Shown: one piece after another, positions 60,580-64,000 of the stretch
Position numbering within the stretch: position 1 is the first letter of the stretch
How the letters are laid out: each line of letters starts with the position of its first letter
NCBI GenBank assembly: GCA_014380365.1
Contig: JACMJZ010000009.1
Span: forward strand, 1 to 64,000
Origin: Pyrinomonadaceae bacterium
GTDB taxonomy: Bacteria > Acidobacteriota > Blastocatellia > Pyrinomonadales > Pyrinomonadaceae
Direction: 5' to 3'
DNA: 64,000 nt
The notes under the pieces: generated by a model
Told to the model about the DNA's origin: nothing
The model's input: the letters and a program-made list of their open reading frames with translations, nothing else
Database searches by the model: none
Translations under genes and position numbers: made by a program

Positions 60580-63500
60580 CTACGAACTTTCTTCCTGGCG
60601 ATAGAGCCAAACGCGCAGCAGCGAGAGCAACTGATCTATATCCAGCGGCTTCGAGATATAGTCTGACGCCCCGACCTGGAGGCAGCGGTCGCGATCCGCT
60701 TTCATCGCTTTTGCCGTTAAGGCGATGATCGGGAGCCGCTTGTATTCGTCCATCTGGCGAATTGCGGTAATCGCTTCGTAGCCGTCCATCTCCGGCATCA
60801 TGATGTCCATGAGCACCGCTTCGATATCGGGAGTGGACTTCAGGAGATCGATGCCTTCCTGACCGTTCTCCGCATGGACAACTTCCATGTTGTGCGCTTC
60901 GAGCGCGCTGGTCAGGGCGAAAATGTTTCGCACGTCATCGTCAACTACCAGCACCTTGCGGCCGGTCAGGACAGGATCGTTGCGGTGAAATTTCTCTAAC
61001 ATCCGCCGCTTCGGCTCGGGCAGGTTCGCTTCGACGCGGTGCAGGAAGAGTGCCGTTTCCGCCAACAGCCTCTCCGGCGAGCTGGCCTCCTTGACGATGA
61101 TCGCGTCAGCCACCTTCTTAAGATGGAGTTCCTCCTTCCGCGTCAATTCCTTTCCGGTGTAGATGATGATGGGCAGATCATAACGACCAAGGTCGGTTTG
61201 CAGTTTCTCGATCAGATCGAACCCGCTCATGTCGGGCAACTTCAGATCAAGCACCATGCAGTCGAACCGTTCGCCCTTTAACGCAACCAAAGCTTCTTCT
61301 CCGGTAGCGACTGCTGTCGTGTGAACATCGCCATTGCCGATTAGTTCGACCACGCTCATGCGCTGCACATCGTCGTCCTCAACTACGAGGAGTCTCTTAA
61401 CACTGCGTTCGGCAAAAGTCTTGATTTCGTCGAACGCCTTGCCGAGGTCCTCGTGGCTGACAGGTTTTTGCACGTGGTCGAAAGCGCCTTGTTTCAGCGC
61501 CCGCTGGCGTTCTTCTTCAACGGTGATGATGTGAACGGGAATGTGGCTGGTCGCAGGGTCGTGCTTCAAACGATCAAGCACCGTCCAGCCGTCGCGGTCC
61601 GGCAAACGAATATCCAGCGTGATTGCTGCGGGTTTGTATTTACGCGCGAGCGCGAGCGCCAGGGTTCCCCCAGTTGCAACCAGGCCTTTGAATCCTTTTT
61701 CCCTCGCAAGATCCAGTAGGATTCCGGCGAAGCTAACGTCATCTTCGACGATGAGCACAATGCGGTCACCGCTTTGGATCTCATTGCGATCGTCCTGCAC
61801 CACAGGCGACTCGCTCTCCAACAAGGCCATGGCTTCGCTGTTAAGCGTGTCAACCGGCGTCCACGCAGCTTCAGTCTCGCTGGCGATAATCCTGGCCCTT
61901 TTTTGATTAGCCGCTGCGGTCGTGGCTCCCGCTGGTACGTAGTTGCGAGGCAGATAGAAAGTGAAGGTGCTCCCTTCGCCGGGTGTGCTGATGACGCGTA
62001 TCTCGCCGCCGAGGAGACGGGCAATCTCGCGAGATATGGAGAGCCCGAGACCGGTGCCGCCATATTTACGGGTGGTGGTTCCATCCGCTTGCTGGAAAGG
62101 TTCGAAGATGATCCGTTGTTTCTCGGCGGGAATTCCGATGCCCGTATCGCGGACGGAGAAGGCCACTACTTCACGGGCCCGACTCAGAGATTCCAGATGG
62201 TAGGTTTCCTCTCCGGGCGCCGGACTCACGCTGAGAATGACCTTGCCCTCTTCCGTAAACTTAAACGCATTCGACAGCAGGTTCATGAGAATCTGCTGCA
62301 AGCGCTTATCGTCAGTGCGAATCGTCTCAGGCAGTTCCTCAGCCCGCTCAATCTCAAATTCCAGGTCCTTGTCTTTGGCGAGTTGATGGAAACTGCGTCC
62401 CAGTTGTTCGGTGATTTCAACCACCGAGACTTCTGTGACTTCGATCCCCATCATTCCGGATTCAATCTTAGACAAATCGAGAATGTCGTTGATCAAGGTG
62501 AGCAGATCCGAACCGGAGGAGTGAATGGTCTCCGCAAATTGCACCTGCTTGCCGCTGAGGTTGTCGTCGTTGTTCTCCGCGAGCTGACGCGAAAGAATCA
62601 GCATGCTATTGAGCGGCGTGCGCAGCTCGTGGGACATGTTGGCCAGAAACTCTGATTTGTATTTCGAAGTGAGCGCCAGCTGTTCGGCCTTCTCTTCCAT
62701 CTCCCAACGCGCCTCTTCCACTTCGCGGTTCTTGGCCTCTACTTCCGCCTTCTGCCGCGCCAGCAATTCAGCCTTCTCCTGCAGCTCTTCGTTTGTCTGC
62801 TGCAACTCTTCCTGCTGGCTCTTCAATAATTCTTCCGACTCGCGCAGCGACTCGGCCTGCTGCTCGAGTTGTTCGTTAGTCTTCTTCAGCTCGTCCTGCT
62901 GGCTTTGCAGTTCCGCTGCGAGCGACTGCGACTGTTGCAGCAAATCTTCGGTGCGCGTGTTGGCCGCAATTGTGTTCAGCACGATCCCGATGCTTTCGGT
63001 TAACTGATCGAGGAAGGTTAGATGGGTGTCGCTGAACGTGCCGAAGGTTGAAAGTTCGATCACGGCCTTCACGTCCCCTTCAAACAGCACCGGCAACACG
63101 ACGATGTTGTGCGGCGGCGCTTCACCGAGACCGGAAGAAACGTAGACGTAGTTTGGCGGAACATTGGTCACCAGAATTCTTTCTTTTTCCAACGTGCACT
63201 GGCCAACCAAACCTTCGCCCGCCTTGAATTCGTTGGCGAGATTCTTGCGCTTCTTGTAAGCGTAGCCGCCGAGCAGCTTCATCACCGGGAACCCGTTTGA
63301 GCTGGCGTTGACATAAAACGCGCCCTGCTGCGCATCGACCAGCGGCGCGAGTTCTGAGAGCACCATCTGGGCGACGGTGGTCATGTCGCGTTGGCCCTGG
63401 AGCATCCTGGTGAAACGCGCCAGATTAGTTTTCAACCAATCCTGCTCCATATTCTTCTGCGTCGTATCTTTGAGATTAAGGATCATCTCATTGATGTTGT

Positions 63501-64000
63501 CTTTCAAAGCCGCGACTTCGCCCTGCGCTTCGACGGTAATTGAACGCGTCAGATCGCCCTTGGTCACCGCCGTGGAAACTTCGGCGATAGCGCGTACCTG
63601 CGTGGTCAGGTTTGCCGCGAGGCCGTTGACGTTATCGGTGAGGTCGCGCCAGGTGCCCGCCGCGCCTGGGACGTTGGCCTGTCCGCCGAGCGCACCTTCC
63701 ACGCCGACCTCACGAGCGACCGTTGTCACCTGATCGGCGAACGTCGCGAGCGTGTCGGTCATGTTATTGATGGTGTCGGCCAACTCGGCAATCTCGCCTT
63801 TCGCTTCCACCGTTAGCTTGCGTTCGAGGTCGCCGTTGGCCACAGCGGTAACGACGCGTGCGATACCGCGCACCTGATCGGTCAGGTTGCTACCCATCGA
63901 GTTCACGTTATCAGTCAGGTCTTTCCAGGTGCCGGCGACGCCGCGTACATCTGCCTGGCCGCCAAGTTTGCCTTCGGTTCCTACCTCGCGGGCCACGCGC
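60580..64000 (-). CDS. Multi-HAMP hybrid histidine kinase with three receivers (partial)
   Basis: The gene runs off the right edge, so its N-terminus is missing. The visible 1138 residues start with HAMP repeats ([20 protein letters not shown] and [20 protein letters not shown] units) of the Nik1 type. A GAF domain (about 210-345) and a long Gln/Glu-rich coiled coil follow. The HisKA box is [17 protein letters not shown] (His about residue 455) and the HATPase has [20 protein letters not shown]. Three receivers end the protein, with [24 protein letters not shown] and [13 protein letters not shown]. It heads a cluster with cheR, cheB and a second hybrid kinase. Confidence 0.94.
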   Translation of the reverse strand, partial: RVAREVGTEGKLGGQADVRGVAGTWKDLTDNVNSMGSNLTDQVRGIARVVTAVANGDLERKLTVEAKGEIAELADTINNMTDTLATFADQVTTVAREVGVEGALGGQANVPGAAGTWRDLTDNVNGLAANLTTQVRAIAEVSTAVTKGDLTRSITVEAQGEVAALKDNINEMILNLKDTTQKNMEQDWLKTNLARFTRMLQGQRDMTTVAQMVLSELAPLVDAQQGAFYVNASSNGFPVMKLLGGYAYKKRKNLANEFKAGEGLVGQCTLEKERILVTNVPPNYVYVSSGLGEAPPHNIVVLPVLFEGDVKAVIELSTFGTFSDTHLTFLDQLTESIGIVLNTIAANTRTEDLLQQSQSLAAELQSQQDELKKTNEQLEQQAESLRESEELLKSQQEELQQTNEELQEKAELLARQKAEVEAKNREVEEARWEMEEKAEQLALTSKYKSEFLANMSHELRTPLNSMLILSRQLAENNDDNLSGKQVQFAETIHSSGSDLLTLINDILDLSKIESGMMGIEVTEVSVVEITEQLGRSFHQLAKDKDLEFEIERAEELPETIRTDDKRLQQILMNLLSNAFKFTEEGKVILSVSPAPGEETYHLESLSRAREVVAFSVRDTGIGIPAEKQRIIFEPFQQADGTTTRKYGGTGLGLSISREIARLLGGEIRVISTPGEGSTFTFYLPRNYVPAGATTAAANQKRARIIASETEAAWTPVDTLNSEAMALLESESPVVQDDRNEIQSGDRIVLIVEDDVSFAGILLDLAREKGFKGLVATGGTLALALARKYKPAAITLDIRLPDRDGWTVLDRLKHDPATSHIPVHIITVEEERQRALKQGAFDHVQKPVSHEDLGKAFDEIKTFAERSVKRLLVVEDDDVQRMSVVELIGNGDVHTTAVATGEEALVALKGERFDCMVLDLKLPDMSGFDLIEKLQTDLGRYDLPIIIYTGKELTRKEELHLKKVADAIIVKEASSPERLLAETALFLHRVEANLPEPKRRMLEKFHRNDPVLTGRKVLVVDDDVRNIFALTSALEAHNMEVVHAENGQEGIDLLKSTPDIEAVLMDIMMPEMDGYEAITAIRQMDEYKRLPIIALTAKAMKADRDRCLQVGASDYISKPLDIDQLLSLLRVWLYRQEESS

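Noticed and set aside
61774-62655. 293-codon frame antisense to the multi-HAMP kinase
   Set aside because: It is opposite the HATPase and first receiver domains, which are clearly coding on the minus strand.

Overview
The window reads as chromosomal DNA of a free-living, fairly GC-rich bacterium, most likely an Acidobacteriota of the Blastocatellia/Pyrinomonadaceae type. That placement is inference from gene content: a Ser/Thr kinase with a WD40/TolB-like propeller, several carboxypeptidase-regulatory-like (CarboxypepD_reg) surface proteins, M36 and M1 peptidases, a giant RHS protein, and many hybrid histidine kinases. No rRNA, tRNA, CRISPR array, integrase or transposase gene was found.

Layout. 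1-4.3 kb: uvrC, a two-gene small-protein operon with a good sigma70-type promoter, and a PfkB sugar kinase. 4.4-4.7 kb: an 84-bp tandem repeat. 4.7-10 kb: metabolic enzymes (dienelactone hydrolase, amidohydrolase, Tat-exported class-V aminotransferase, O-methyltransferase). 10-10.6 kb: a HigBA toxin-antitoxin pair. 10.8-16 kb: a GAF protein, a Slt-type lytic transglycosylase and a PEGA/TPR protein. 16-18 kb: an MFS transporter and tag. 18.2-19.5 kb: three overlapping small genes, namely a DUF5678 protein, a retropepsin-like protease and a minimal Shedu (DUF4263) nuclease core. 19.5-34 kb: a hybrid kinase, 1-Cys peroxiredoxin, recN, a VAT-1-like reductase, a Ser/Thr kinase, GNAT, a DHFR-like protein, a DAC-fold (DACNV-like) protein and an NTF2-like protein. 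34-55.5 kb: a nearly unbroken minus-strand block of secreted or surface proteins: two CarboxypepD_reg proteins, a PQQ-type dehydrogenase, an M36 peptidase, an RHS protein with small downstream genes, a tail-fibre-like protein and an M1 peptidase. 55.6-64 kb: a PEP-mutase-like enzyme, then a signalling cluster (multi-HAMP hybrid kinase, CheR, stand-alone CheB, second hybrid kinase).

The most unusual global feature is the intergenic DNA. Many gaps hold a long imperfect palindrome of about 50-250 bp, belonging to more than a dozen unrelated sequence families. Six families recur inside the window. One has copies in opposite orientations whose arms are conserved base for base while the loops differ, which points to mobility. 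Several palindromes reach into the apparent 5' ends of genes, so starts were moved where the extension was clearly repeat-derived.

The best candidates for something undescribed are (1) the DUF5678-protease-Shedu-core cassette, whose third gene has clearly lower GC than its neighbours, and (2) the multi-family palindrome system. All calls come from reading translated sequence and motifs by eye; no database search was possible.
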